The notes under the pieces were generated by a model. The model worked only from the letters and a program-made list of their open reading frames with translations, searched no databases and was not told the DNA's origin. A program made the position numbers and the translations under genes. Shown here piece by piece: positions 35,805 through 44,201 of a stretch of 44,258 nucleotides of DNA. This DNA comes from Sphingobacteriaceae bacterium (GTDB taxonomy: Bacteria; Bacteroidota; Bacteroidia; Sphingobacteriales; Sphingobacteriaceae), in NCBI GenBank assembly GCA_947458875.1, contig CANGZD010000010.1:1-44258 (forward strand), given 5' to 3'. Within the stretch, counting starts at the first letter, position 1; each line of letters starts with the position of its first letter.

Positions 35805-36656
35805 TCAAGATTGTGCTTTTAAACTCATATCCAGGCTTTTTACAGAATGAGTCAATGCACCCATCGAAACAAAATCAACTCCACATTCTGCGAATTGTTT
35901 GACATTATCCAGAGTTATACCTCCCGATGCTTCGGTAATATATTTTCCATTCACCATAGCGACCGCTACTCTGAGTCGTTCAAAATCAAAATTGTCGATA
36001 AGAATACGGTCTATTTGTCCATAGTCGATCACTGCTTGCAATTCTTCGAGACTTCTTACTTCAATTTCTACCGGAATATCAAGTTGATGCTCAGTTAAAT
36101 ATTTTCTGGCCGATTGAATGGCAGCCTGAATACCTCCGGCATAATCTACATGATTGTCTTTGATCAGGATCATATCATATAAACCAAAACGGTGATTGAC
36201 ACCTCCCCCAATTTTTACTGCCATTTTCTCTAAATAACGCATGCCTGGTGTTGTTTTTCGGGTATCTAACACCTTGGTTTTCGTCCCTTCCAACAATTTT
36301 ACCACACACTGTGTTTGAGTAGCAATACCGCTCATCCGCTGCATAATGTTGAGCACTAACCTTTCGGCGGCTAAAATACTTCTTGATGATCCCGAAACAT
36401 CAAATGCGATATCGCCAGATTTCACCAAGCTACCATCTTGCAAATGAACAGTCACTTTCAATTCAGGATCCACGGCCTTGAAAACTTCCATCGCCACCTC
36501 AACACCCGCCAGTACCCCCGTTTCCTTGATCAACAGGCGAGCATTGCCCTGCTTATTGGCGGGGATAGTTGACAGAGAAGTGTGGTCTCCTTCGCCTATA
36601 TCTTCCCTAAGGGCAGATTGAATGAAAGGCAGTAAGATCGATCGGTTTAATTCCAT
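35805..36656 (-). CDS. nadC: Nicotinate-nucleotide pyrophosphorylase (carboxylating)
   Basis: NadC converts quinolinate and PRPP to nicotinate mononucleotide in NAD synthesis. The 283-aa protein has REDIGEGDHTS, AERLVLNIMQRMSGIAT, the PRPP/quinolinate site DTRKTTPGMRYLEKMAVKIGGG..NHR, LIKDNH, EIEVRSLEE, and the C-terminal EASGGI and SMGALTHS. The ATG at 36656 is chosen: the 17-residue upstream extension has no family character and crosses the exact TAnnTTTG motif. It is divergent from gpmI. Confidence 0.95.
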   Translation of the reverse strand: MELNRSILLPFIQSALREDIGEGDHTSLSTIPANKQGNARLLIKETGVLAGVEVAMEVFKAVDPELKVTVHLQDGSLVKSGDIAFDVSGSSRSILAAERLVLNIMQRMSGIATQTQCVVKLLEGTKTKVLDTRKTTPGMRYLEKMAVKIGGGVNHRFGLYDMILIKDNHVDYAGGIQAAIQSARKYLTEHQLDIPVEIEVRSLEELQAVIDYGQIDRILIDNFDFERLRVAVAMVNGKYITEASGGITLDNVKQFAECGVDFVSMGALTHSVKSLDMSLKAQS

Positions 36657-36663
36657 AAGGTCA

Positions 36664-36671
36664 CAAAAATA
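36664..36671 (-). promoter_or_regulatory. -7 promoter element of nadC
   Basis: Minus-strand TATTTTTG, an exact TAnnTTTG, 7 nt before the ATG. A TTG lies 13 nt further upstream, closer than a usual -33 element. Confidence 0.55.
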
Positions 36672-36763
36672 CAATATTGAACTACAATGAATAGAAGAAT
36701 GAAACAACTACTATTTTATTAAGCTTCATTACGCTCGTTTCGTTTTATTGATTTTGGAGGATG

Positions 36764-36771
36764 TATATTTG
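36764..36771 (+). promoter_or_regulatory. -7-like motif at the gpmI start
   Basis: TATATTTG matches TAnnTTTG, ending 3 nt before the GTG at 36775 and containing the alternative TTG at 36769. A GGAGG (36756-36760) also lies here, 8 nt before that TTG. Promoter and ribosome-binding readings compete. Confidence 0.4.
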
Positions 36772-36774
36772 TAT

Positions 36775-38301
36775 GTGAAAAATAAAAAAACGGTACTCCT
36801 TATTTTAGACGGCTGGGGATTAGGTAAACCAGATTCCTCCAATGCCATTTATCAGGCAAATACACCTTTCTTTGATTACCTGATGAACAATTACCCAAAT
36901 GCCAAACTAGAAGCCTCCGGCGAAGCGGTGGGGCTCCCTGCTGGTCAAATGGGCAATTCTGAAGTGGGGCACATGAATTTAGGTGCCGGGAGAATTGTTT
37001 ATCAAGAATTAGGCAGAATTAACAAAGCTGTTGCCGATGGCAGCTTGAATCATCATCCGGTATTGCAGTCTGCTTTTGATCAAGCTAAGAAATCAAACAA
37101 AAAAGTTCATTTCATCGGTCTATTATCTGACGGTGGTGTACATTCCCATATCAATCACCTCAAAGGTCTATGTGATGCTGCCAAAGCAAATTCGCTGGAA
37201 AAGGTTTTCATTCATGCCTTTTTGGACGGCCGAGATACGGACCCGAAATCGGGCATTGGTTACATTAATGATTTAGAACAGCATTTAAAGAATAGTTCTG
37301 GACAATTAGTCAGCGCCGTTGGCCGTTATTATGCCATGGACAGGGATAACCGTTGGGAAAGGGTAAAACTTGCTTACGATTTAATGGTGAAAGGCGAAGG
37401 AAAGGCTTGCAAGGATTTTGCTGAAGCTTTGACCGAATCATACTCGGAAGGTGTAACAGATGAGTTTGTAAAACCACTGGTGAGAACGGATGACAAGAAC
37501 AAACCAATAGCGGTAATAGAAGAAGGAGACGTGGTTATTTGCTTTAATTTCCGCACTGATCGTGGACGTGAAATTACACAGGCTCTAAGTCAGAGAGATT
37601 TTCCGGAACAAGAAATGAAAGCACTCAATGTGCATTACATCACTTTTACCTCCTACGACGAAAATTTCAAGAATGTTGAATTAGTATTCGAAAATGAAGA
37701 TCTGAAGCATACGCTGGGGGAAGTATTAGCTGCTAATCACAAAAAACAATTACGCATTGCCGAAACCGAAAAATATCCACATGTCACATTCTTCTTCTCA
37801 GGAGGTCGTGAACAGGAATTTGATCAGGAAAAACGAGCTTTGATTGCTTCTCCTAAAGTTGCCACCTACGATCTTCAACCAGAAATGAGTGCCGCGGGCG
37901 TTGCTGATGCCGCTTGCGATGCCATGTCTACGGGCTGGGCTGATTTTGTGTGTATTAACTTTGCCAACCCGGATATGGTGGGCCACACCGGTGTTTTTGA
38001 TGCAGTGGTAAAAGCGGTAGAAACCGTAGATGCCTGCACTCAAAAAGTGGTAGAGTGTGGCTTAGCTAATAACTACTCATTTATCATTTTGGCCGATCAT
38101 GGTAATGCCGATTATATGATTAACCCTGATGGCAGTCCTAATACCGCCCATACCACTAATTTAGTTCCTTGTATCTTAATTGATCAGGATTATAAACATA
38201 TCAAAAACGGGAAACTGGGAGATATTGCACCCAGTCTTTTAAAAATGATGGAGATCGATATTCCGGAAGATATGACAGGTAATGTATTGGTTGCTCAATG
38301 A
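36775..38301 (+). CDS. gpmI: 2,3-bisphosphoglycerate-independent phosphoglycerate mutase
   Basis: This Mn-dependent glycolytic enzyme interconverts 3- and 2-phosphoglycerate. From GTG 36775 the protein is 508 aa, the usual size, and begins KNKKTVLLILDGWGLG (metal ligand D12). The phospho-acceptor Ser62 is in MGNSEVGHMNLGAGR; other motifs are LLSDGGVHSH, HAFLDGRDTDP, GRYYAMDRDNRWER, CFNFRTDRGRE, FFSGGRE, NPDMVGHTG, and LADHGNAD. No in-frame ATG exists before the conserved region, so initiation is at a non-ATG codon: GTG 36775, or TTG 36769 which sits 8 nt after a GGAGG. Its stop overlaps the following lipoprotein start (ATGA). Confidence 0.95.
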   Translation: MKNKKTVLLILDGWGLGKPDSSNAIYQANTPFFDYLMNNYPNAKLEASGEAVGLPAGQMGNSEVGHMNLGAGRIVYQELGRINKAVADGSLNHHPVLQSAFDQAKKSNKKVHFIGLLSDGGVHSHINHLKGLCDAAKANSLEKVFIHAFLDGRDTDPKSGIGYINDLEQHLKNSSGQLVSAVGRYYAMDRDNRWERVKLAYDLMVKGEGKACKDFAEALTESYSEGVTDEFVKPLVRTDDKNKPIAVIEEGDVVICFNFRTDRGREITQALSQRDFPEQEMKALNVHYITFTSYDENFKNVELVFENEDLKHTLGEVLAANHKKQLRIAETEKYPHVTFFFSGGREQEFDQEKRALIASPKVATYDLQPEMSAAGVADAACDAMSTGWADFVCINFANPDMVGHTGVFDAVVKAVETVDACTQKVVECGLANNYSFIILADHGNADYMINPDGSPNTAHTTNLVPCILIDQDYKHIKNGKLGDIAPSLLKMMEIDIPEDMTGNVLVAQ

Positions 38302-38825
38302 TGAATAAATCATTTGTATTTCTGTTGCTTACAATTACCGGCTGTCAATCGGCGGTATTCAAAACAAGTTCCACCAATTACCCAGATTTGAAGGGATATT
38401 TCAGTAAAGAAATAAAAAGATTGGAAAAAGAGCGGCCAAAAGTTCAAAAATCTGTTCATTTTAATAAAAAGAACGAAAGCAAAACCAGTACGGCCATTAA
38501 ATGGCAGGAGGAATTAGATCCTTTCATGATTTCTGATATCAATAAACCGGCATTTAAGGGGTTATACCGCTTCAGCATGATGGAAGGAGAAGAAACCTAC
38601 ACCGCTACAGAAAAACAGCTCAAAACCAGAGAAATCCGAATTTTAAAATCAGAGAATGGTGCAATCAAGCGCATTACCATCCAGAATTACTCGAACAACA
38701 ACTTGTTCAACAGTAGCGAATACCTCGAATACTGCCCCGATTCCCTTTACCAAATTGTTAAAAAACAAGAAGTAGTGATACTCGGAAGCAATCACTTCAT
38801 GATTGTGGGTAAATTCAAGAAATAA
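38298..38825 (+). CDS. Putative lipoprotein, unknown function (175 aa)
   Basis: A short hydrophobic leader (FVFLLLTITGCQS) with the lipobox ITGC predicts a lipoprotein. The mature part is rich in Lys and Glu at first (KEIKRLEKERPKVQKSVHFNKKNESK), then beta-like (GLYRFSMMEGEETYTATEKQL, EIRILKSENGAIKRITIQNYSNNN). I do not recognise a family. The ATG overlaps the gpmI stop, suggesting coupled translation; a second ATG follows directly. Only one base separates its stop from the convergent TPR gene. Confidence 0.7.
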   Translation: MMNKSFVFLLLTITGCQSAVFKTSSTNYPDLKGYFSKEIKRLEKERPKVQKSVHFNKKNESKTSTAIKWQEELDPFMISDINKPAFKGLYRFSMMEGEETYTATEKQLKTREIRILKSENGAIKRITIQNYSNNNLFNSSEYLEYCPDSLYQIVKKQEVVILGSNHFMIVGKFKK

Positions 38826-38826
38826 A

Positions 38827-39459
38827 TTATTGATTAGTCACATTCTCCAAATGAGAACGGGCTTCTTCCAGCCGGGTGATGATATCTTTACGTCCGGGAC
38901 TCATTTCCAACACTTTCTGAAAATCGAGAATACAAGACTTGAGGGCTTCGATAGATTTTACTTTGTCGTATAAACGCGGAATTTTTTGGGCTTTGAGCAC
39001 CCCGTAATCATGATAGGCAATGGCCCGGTTTTGGTAGAATTTAGGATCTTCACCACCGCTCAATGCAATAGCCCTGGTAAAATCACGAATACTCGAAACC
39101 AATAATTTTTCCCTTTCTGAATTAGCGATGTTAGCCGTGTAGTTGGCAATATTACTCTTCGCCTTGCCTCGATAATAGTAGGCACTGGTCTCATTAGGTC
39201 TTACAGCAATCACTTTCGTAAATACCGCTACCGCATTTTTATAATTCTCGGCATGGTAGTAAGAATAGCCCAGCATGTACATAGCATTCACATTGGTAGA
39301 ATCGGCGGCAAGGGCCTTTTCTAAATGTGAAACCGCCGAATTGAAATCGCCATCCAATAAAGCTTTCTGCCCCATTGCCTGGTAAGAACTTTGTGCAAAC
39401 AATTGTTCAACTTGCAAAACAGCAAAAAAGGAAAGAAGAAACACGAATCTCTTGTACAT
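38827..39459 (-). CDS. Exported TPR-repeat protein
   Basis: A 210-aa protein with a signal peptide (FVFLLSFFAVLQVEQLFA, cleavage before QSS) and tetratricopeptide repeats. These are ALLDGDFNSAVSHLEKALAADSTNVNAMYMLGYSYYHAENYKNAVAVFTKVIAVRPNETSAYYYRGKAKSN (as consecutive helices, residues about 33-105), a degenerate repeat near FTRAIALSGGEDPKFYQNRAIAYHD, and one near DFQKVLEMSPGRKDI. It probably scaffolds protein contacts in the periplasm. The partner is unknown. Convergent with the lipoprotein gene, divergent from lon. Confidence 0.82.
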   Translation of the reverse strand: MYKRFVFLLSFFAVLQVEQLFAQSSYQAMGQKALLDGDFNSAVSHLEKALAADSTNVNAMYMLGYSYYHAENYKNAVAVFTKVIAVRPNETSAYYYRGKAKSNIANYTANIANSEREKLLVSSIRDFTRAIALSGGEDPKFYQNRAIAYHDYGVLKAQKIPRLYDKVKSIEALKSCILDFQKVLEMSPGRKDIITRLEEARSHLENVTNQ

Positions 39460-39689
39460 CTACAGGTTCAAATGAGCGCTCAAATGAGCAACCCAGGAAT
39501 TATTTTTAAAAATAAAATTTAAAAATGACAAGCAATAATCTGACGGAAGAATTTTTACAATCTATCCCCAAAATCAGCTTAATTTAAAGATAATACCAAA
39601 AGAAGGTTTTTGTTTGCCATAAAAAAAATTTAACTGCCTTTTTTGCAGACATCCATCAAAGCAGCCCTAAAAGGTACACGAAAAATCAA

Positions 39690-39708
39690 TTGGCACAAGG
39701 CTTGCAAA
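39690..39708 (+). promoter_or_regulatory. Sigma-54 (-24/-12) promoter candidate of lon
   Basis: TTGGCAC (39690-39696) and TTGCAAA (39702-39708) place the invariant GG (39692-39693) and GC (39704-39705) exactly 10 nt apart. This matches the RpoN consensus TTGGCACg-N4-TTGCa with A in place of G at one position. Transcription would start near 39717, giving a leader of about 60 nt before the lon ATG. No activator site is identified. Confidence 0.6.
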
Positions 39709-39719
39709 TGTATTTATCT

Positions 39720-39737
39720 ATCGGAAAAGTTTCCGAT
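39720..39737. promoter_or_regulatory. Perfect 18-bp dyad in the lon leader
   Basis: ATCGGAAA-AG-TTTCCGAT is perfectly symmetric and sits just after the predicted sigma-54 start site. As RNA it can form a 7-bp stem with an AAGU loop at the 5' end of the message; as DNA it could be an operator. Confidence 0.5.
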
Positions 39738-39777
39738 TTACAAATTTTACTGTCATATTGACGTTGTATAAAACCAG

Positions 39778-42255
39778 ATGAACGACAACAATCCATTCGA
39801 ATTTAATCAGGCCATCCCCCTAATAAATGAAGATACTGAGTTCTTTCCGCTCATGTCTCAAGAAGATGAGGAGGAAATGAACAATGAGGAAACGCCCGAA
39901 ACCTTATCCATTCTACCCCTACGTAACACCGTCTTATTCCCCGGGGTGGTCATTCCGATCACCATTGGTCGCGACAAATCCATCAAGCTGGTAAAAGATG
40001 CTTATAAAGGCGACCGCGTTATTGGAGTGGTTTCACAAAGAGATGTAAGCATTGAAGATCCGAGTTTGGAGCAACTGAATGAAATTGGCACGGTAGCCTT
40101 GATTATTAAAATGCTTCAAATGCCGGATGGTAACACTACGGTGATCATTCAGGGAAAACAACGTTTTAGACTAAAAGAACAAGTACAAACTGAGCCTTAC
40201 ATTAAGGCAACGATTGAGAAGTTTGAGGAAATAAAACCAAAGGTGAATGCAGAGTTCAAGGCGATCATGGCCAATATCAAAGATATGGCGATGCAAATCA
40301 TCCAGCTGGCTCCCAATATTCCAAGCGAAGCTGCCATCGCCATCAAAAATATAGAAAGCCCTTCTTTCCTCATCAATTTCATTTCTTCCAACATGAATGC
40401 CGATGTGGCAACCAAACAGCAGATGCTGGAAGTAGCCAACCTGAGAGAAAGAGCTAAGATGGTGATGGAACACCTCACGCAGGAACTTCAAATGCTGGAA
40501 TTGCGAAATCAGATTCAGTCAAAAGTTCGCACCGATCTCGATAAACAACAGAGAGAATATTTCCTCAATCAACAATTGAAAACTATTCAGGAAGAATTGG
40601 GAGGCAACTCCCCCGACCTGGAAATGGAGAACCTAAGAGAACGTGCCAAGAAGAAAAAATGGTCGAAGGAAATAGCTGAACATTTCCAAAAAGAACTGGA
40701 TAAAATGGGACGTATGAATCCAGCAGCTGCCGATTATTCCGTCCAAATTAATTACCTGGAGTTATTGCTCGACCTTCCATGGAACGACTTTACCAAAGAT
40801 AATTTCGACCTGAAACGTGCCCAAAAAATCCTGGATAAGGATCATTACGGACTCGAAAAAGTGAAAAAACGGATCATAGAATACTTGGCCGTACTGAAAC
40901 TGAAACACAATATGAAAGCCCCCATCCTCTGCCTGGTGGGCCCTCCCGGAGTGGGTAAAACCTCCCTCGGAAAATCTATTGCCAAATCTTTAGGCAGGAA
41001 ATATGTGCGGATGGCATTGGGCGGTATTCGTGATGAAGCAGAAATAAGAGGGCACCGCAAAACCTACATTGGTGCCATGCCGGGCCGCATCATTCAATCC
41101 TTAAAGAAAGCTGGTGCTTCAAATCCGGTATTTATTTTGGATGAGATTGATAAAGTAGGCAATGATTTTAGAGGTGATCCTGCCTCTGCGCTGCTTGAAG
41201 TTCTAGATCCAGAACAAAACAACTCATTCTATGATCATTACGTAGAAGTAGACTACGATCTATCCAACGTGATGTTTATTGCTACCGCAAATTCTTTGAG
41301 CTCCATTCATCCTGCACTGCTCGATCGTATGGAAATTATTGAAGTAAACGGTTACACTATTGAAGAAAAAATTGAAATTACCAAACGTCACTTGCTGCCT
41401 AAACAGCGTGAACAACATGGTATTCAGACTAAAGATATAAGCCTTAAAGCTGCAGTGATTGAAAAGGTGATTGAAGAATATACCCGAGAATCGGGCGTAC
41501 GTGGATTGGAAAAGAAAATTGGCTCCTTGGTGCGTGGGGTGGCTACGAAGATTGCCATGGAAGAAAAATACGACCCTACAATCAGCAAGAATGAAGTAGA
41601 AAAGATTCTGGGAGCCCCCATCTTCGACAAAGACCTTTACGAAGGAAATGAAGTAGCCGGTGTGGTAACAGGTTTGGCCTGGACTTCGGTTGGTGGCGAC
41701 ATTCTATTTATAGAAGCTAGTCTGAGCCCCGGAAAAGGCAAACTTACCCTGACCGGAAATCTGGGTGAGGTGATGAAGGAGTCGGCTGCCATTGCCATGG
41801 CTTACTTAAGAAGCAATGCTGCAAAATTCAATATTGATCATCGTTTGTTTGATCATTGGGATGTGCATATCCACGTACCTGCAGGTGCCACGCCTAAAGA
41901 CGGACCATCTGCCGGTGTGACCATGTTAACCGCATTAACTTCGGCATTTACGCAACGTAAGGTAAAACCTCATTTAGCCATGACCGGCGAAATCACCTTG
42001 CGAGGAAAAGTGCTCCCTGTGGGTGGTATCAAGGAAAAAATACTGGCGGCTAAAAGAGCCAACATCAAGGAAATAATCCTTTGTAAGTCAAATGAGAAAG
42101 ACATTTTGGAAATCAAAGAAGATTACATTAAAGATCTTAAATTTCATTATGTAAGAGAAATGAAAGAGTTAATTGACCTTGCCTTGATCAAAGAAAAAGT
42201 CAAAAACCCGCTCGATCTGAGCATTAAAGAAAGCATCAAACCAGCCTTTAATTAA
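39778..42255 (+). CDS. lon: ATP-dependent protease Lon
   Basis: This cytoplasmic AAA+ serine protease degrades misfolded and regulatory proteins. Its 825 aa comprise an N-terminal substrate domain (about 40-240, starting [19 protein letters not shown]), a coiled-coil linker, the ATPase with Walker [10 protein letters not shown] (about 388-396) and [10 protein letters not shown], and the C-terminal protease. The catalytic dyad is Ser711 in [10 protein letters not shown] and Lys754 in [13 protein letters not shown], 43 residues apart as in E. coli. The acidic N-terminal extension ([10 protein letters not shown]) is usual in Bacteroidetes. The upstream sequence suggests sigma-54 control. It is monocistronic, with a terminator after. 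Confidence 0.97.
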   Translation: MNDNNPFEFNQAIPLINEDTEFFPLMSQEDEEEMNNEETPETLSILPLRNTVLFPGVVIPITIGRDKSIKLVKDAYKGDRVIGVVSQRDVSIEDPSLEQLNEIGTVALIIKMLQMPDGNTTVIIQGKQRFRLKEQVQTEPYIKATIEKFEEIKPKVNAEFKAIMANIKDMAMQIIQLAPNIPSEAAIAIKNIESPSFLINFISSNMNADVATKQQMLEVANLRERAKMVMEHLTQELQMLELRNQIQSKVRTDLDKQQREYFLNQQLKTIQEELGGNSPDLEMENLRERAKKKKWSKEIAEHFQKELDKMGRMNPAAADYSVQINYLELLLDLPWNDFTKDNFDLKRAQKILDKDHYGLEKVKKRIIEYLAVLKLKHNMKAPILCLVGPPGVGKTSLGKSIAKSLGRKYVRMALGGIRDEAEIRGHRKTYIGAMPGRIIQSLKKAGASNPVFILDEIDKVGNDFRGDPASALLEVLDPEQNNSFYDHYVEVDYDLSNVMFIATANSLSSIHPALLDRMEIIEVNGYTIEEKIEITKRHLLPKQREQHGIQTKDISLKAAVIEKVIEEYTRESGVRGLEKKIGSLVRGVATKIAMEEKYDPTISKNEVEKILGAPIFDKDLYEGNEVAGVVTGLAWTSVGGDILFIEASLSPGKGKLTLTGNLGEVMKESAAIAMAYLRSNAAKFNIDHRLFDHWDVHIHVPAGATPKDGPSAGVTMLTALTSAFTQRKVKPHLAMTGEITLRGKVLPVGGIKEKILAAKRANIKEIILCKSNEKDILEIKEDYIKDLKFHYVREMKELIDLALIKEKVKNPLDLSIKESIKPAFN

Positions 42256-42264
42256 AATCGCTTT

Positions 42265-42298
42265 AAAAACCTCTCTTTGTTAAGGGAGGTTTTTTTTT
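42265..42298 (+). terminator. Rho-independent terminator after lon
   Basis: AAAAACCTC and GAGGTTTTT pair (extended by TC/GG, 42265-42275 with 42284-42294) around an 8-nt loop, ending in an uninterrupted T-tract to 42298. Confidence 0.9.
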
Positions 42299-42331
42299 AT
42301 AACCAAAAATTATATTTTAGTATATTCAGTT

Positions 42332-42361
42332 GTTATAACACCAAATAACAAGAAGTTATTT
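42332..42361. promoter_or_regulatory. Two adjacent small dyads upstream of the LpxR-like gene
   Basis: GTTATAAC (42332-42339) is followed by AAATAAC-AAGAA-GTTATTT (42343-42361). They end 10 nt before the ATG. The shared GTTAT/ATAAC half-sites suggest a repeated operator, but AT-rich sequence makes chance symmetry easy. Confidence 0.3.
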
Positions 42362-42371
42362 ACAACTGCGT

Positions 42372-43331
42372 ATGCGTATTCTTCGATTCTGCACCCTGGT
42401 ATTGGGGCTTAGCCTCTTTGTTTCCGGTTTAAAAGCACAATGTTATAAAAAACAAATTGGCTTTAGGAGCGATAATGATTCCTATTTGGCCAACGGCCAG
42501 GACCGCTACTATACCAATGGTTTATTCATCAGCTACCGAAAGACAGTTGATGAAGGCAAGTTAAAGCCCGATATGCAAAAAAAAATCCTGGAAGTGGAGC
42601 TTGGGCAAAAAATGTACAATGCTCAGTCTGGTGCCATCCCGTCCATCATTTACGTGGACCGACCAATCACTGCCTATTTGTTCGCTGGCGCCGGCATGGA
42701 ATGGTTTTATAAAAGTGAAAATATACTCAAAATAAGTACTCAACTTGGTACCATTGGGCCCAATGCATTAGGACAAGAAGCTCAGGAATTCATTCACCGT
42801 ATCACTGGTCTTTACACACCAGAAGGCTGGGAATACCAATTGAAAAATGAGCTGGGTTTGAATACGCAAGTCGCTTACAGCAGCTTGATCCAAAGAAATA
42901 AATCACAAAATTTAGATCTTTTATGGCATGGCTACGCTAATTTGGGCACCACATTTACAGGTGCTGGTATGGGCTTTACCATGCGCTATGGCAAAATAAA
43001 TCAACTTTTTCAATCGGCCTACAAGCGTAGTCTCATTGGTACAAACAGTCAGACACCTAAAATCAATCAAAGTGAATTCTTTTTCTTTGCAAAGCCCCAG
43101 CTTGAGTACATTGCCCACGATGCCAGTGTTTCGGGAGGTTTATTCCGTAAAGACAAAGGCCCGATTACCTACCAGCCGAAACCATGGGTATTGAGTCAGG
43201 AAATGGGCTTCATGCTGGCGAAAAATCGATTCATCGCACAGCTCTCCTACACCTTTAAAACAGCTGAAATAAGAAGCAATGCCAGGCCACATCAATATGG
43301 CACCATCAGTACTTATTATCTGTTCAATTGA
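42372..43331 (+). CDS. Lipid A deacylase LpxR family, outer membrane
   Basis: LpxR (formerly DUF2219) is an outer-membrane beta-barrel removing the 3'-acyloxyacyl chain of lipid A. A signal peptide (LVLGLSLFVSGLKA, cleavage before QCY) leads to the diagnostic segment FRSDNDSYLANGQDRYYTNG, carrying the conserved Asn-Asp and Asp-Arg-Tyr-Tyr-Thr-Asn-Gly residues. The second motif, TIGPNALGQEAQEFIHRITG, contains the conserved histidine. The remainder alternates barrel strands, ending with aromatic STYYLFN. The length is 319 aa. The family assignment is good; actual deacylase activity is inferred. Confidence 0.87.
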   Translation: MRILRFCTLVLGLSLFVSGLKAQCYKKQIGFRSDNDSYLANGQDRYYTNGLFISYRKTVDEGKLKPDMQKKILEVELGQKMYNAQSGAIPSIIYVDRPITAYLFAGAGMEWFYKSENILKISTQLGTIGPNALGQEAQEFIHRITGLYTPEGWEYQLKNELGLNTQVAYSSLIQRNKSQNLDLLWHGYANLGTTFTGAGMGFTMRYGKINQLFQSAYKRSLIGTNSQTPKINQSEFFFFAKPQLEYIAHDASVSGGLFRKDKGPITYQPKPWVLSQEMGFMLAKNRFIAQLSYTFKTAEIRSNARPHQYGTISTYYLFN

Positions 43332-43372
43332 CAATCAATCATAAAAATTAACAATTTATGCTTGGCAAAACT

Positions 43373-43380
43373 TAACTTTG
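43373..43380 (+). promoter_or_regulatory. -7 promoter element of cmk
   Basis: TAACTTTG matches TAnnTTTG exactly, 7 nt before the ATG at 43388, with no clear -33 TTG. Confidence 0.55.
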
Positions 43381-43387
43381 ATGCCCA

Positions 43388-44062
43388 ATGAGCGATAATA
43401 TTGTCATAGCCATTGATGGCTATTCTTCATGCGGCAAAAGTACCTTGGCAAAGGCATTGGCCAAAAAACTTCATTTCGTTTATATTGACAGTGGGGCTAT
43501 GTACCGGGCCGTAACCATCTATTTTATCCGCCACCAGGTAGATATGGACAATACGCAAGCCGTAAGCGAAGCATTGAATAATATTCACCTCAATTTTCAC
43601 TCTCGCGATTACGAAACACATATTACCTTGAATGATGAAGAAGTATCTGCAGAAATCCGAGAAATGAAAGTCTCAGAACAGGTAAGTGCGGTAAGTGCCA
43701 TCAAGGCGGTGAGAGAAGAAATGGTGAAACAGCAACAACGCATGGGCCAATCTAAAAACATTGTGATGGATGGCCGTGACATTGGCACCACCGTTTTCCC
43801 GAAAGCTACTCTCAAATTTTTCATGACGGCCGATCCGAAGGTGCGGGCCGAAAGGCGTTATAAAGAAATGATTGCCAATGGGGCCCAAATCACTTTGGAA
43901 GAAGTGTTCGAGAACCTGGCACATCGCGATTATTCAGATACCACCCGTAAAGAAAGTCCGCTGGTGCGTGCCGAAGATGCCATTATTTTAGATAATACCG
44001 ATCTAACACCCGAGGAGCAATTGGCTTTTGCCCTCCAAAAGGTGAAGCCCTTTCTCCGATAA
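43388..44062 (+). CDS. cmk: Cytidylate kinase
   Basis: It phosphorylates CMP and dCMP. The P-loop is AIDGYSSCGKSTLAK (residues about 8-22), followed by YIDSGAMYRAVT, VMDGRDIGTTVFPKATLKFFMTAD with the conserved GRDIGT, and AERRYKEM in the lid. The 224-aa length is normal. The ATG at 43388 begins the family N-terminus. Adjacent rpsA downstream is the common cmk-rpsA arrangement, here with a separate rpsA promoter and a weak hairpin between. Confidence 0.96.
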   Translation: MSDNIVIAIDGYSSCGKSTLAKALAKKLHFVYIDSGAMYRAVTIYFIRHQVDMDNTQAVSEALNNIHLNFHSRDYETHITLNDEEVSAEIREMKVSEQVSAVSAIKAVREEMVKQQQRMGQSKNIVMDGRDIGTTVFPKATLKFFMTADPKVRAERRYKEMIANGAQITLEEVFENLAHRDYSDTTRKESPLVRAEDAIILDNTDLTPEEQLAFALQKVKPFLR

Positions 44063-44068
44063 ATATCT

Positions 44069-44091
44069 GTTCCTAATTCAGGAACTTGTTT
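44069..44091 (+). terminator. Weak hairpin terminator after cmk
   Basis: GTTCCT and AGGAAC (44069-44074 with 44080-44085) form a 6-bp stem with an AATTC loop, then TTGTTT. Confidence 0.5.
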
Positions 44092-44130
44092 AGCTCATTG
44101 ATTATCAGTAGCAAAAGGGCAAATTTTATT

Positions 44131-44160
44131 TTTGTTTAGAAATAGAAATCCCTACCTTTG
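44131..44160 (+). promoter_or_regulatory. Bacteroidetes-type promoter of rpsA
   Basis: TTTG (44131-44134) and TACCTTTG (44153-44160) match the -33 and -7 consensus with an 18-nt spacer. It is the most complete such promoter in the window. The leader would be about 37 nt. Confidence 0.75.
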
Positions 44161-44183
44161 CAGTCCTGATTTAAATCGGGAAA

Positions 44184-44189
44184 AAGGAG
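44184..44189 (+). promoter_or_regulatory. Shine-Dalgarno-like sequence of rpsA
   Basis: AAGGAG lies 12 nt before the rpsA ATG. Most other starts in the window have only A-rich upstream sequence, so this site is unusual locally. Confidence 0.5.
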
Positions 44190-44201
44190 ATAAATTATTT
44201 A

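Larger units (their letters stand above)
39460..39777. other. Intergenic region between the TPR gene and lon (318 bp)
   Basis: This is the longest non-coding stretch of the window; I see no gene in it. Its first part holds a 10-bp direct repeat TCAAATGAGC (39468-39477 and 39480-39489, 12-bp period), just upstream of the TPR gene. The lon-proximal part holds a sigma-54-like promoter and an 18-bp perfect dyad. The middle is AT-rich. Confidence 0.8.

Noticed and set aside
39468-39489. Two TCAAATGAGC copies as a CRISPR or iteron array
   Set aside because: There are only two 10-bp copies with a 2-bp spacer; no array and no associated genes.
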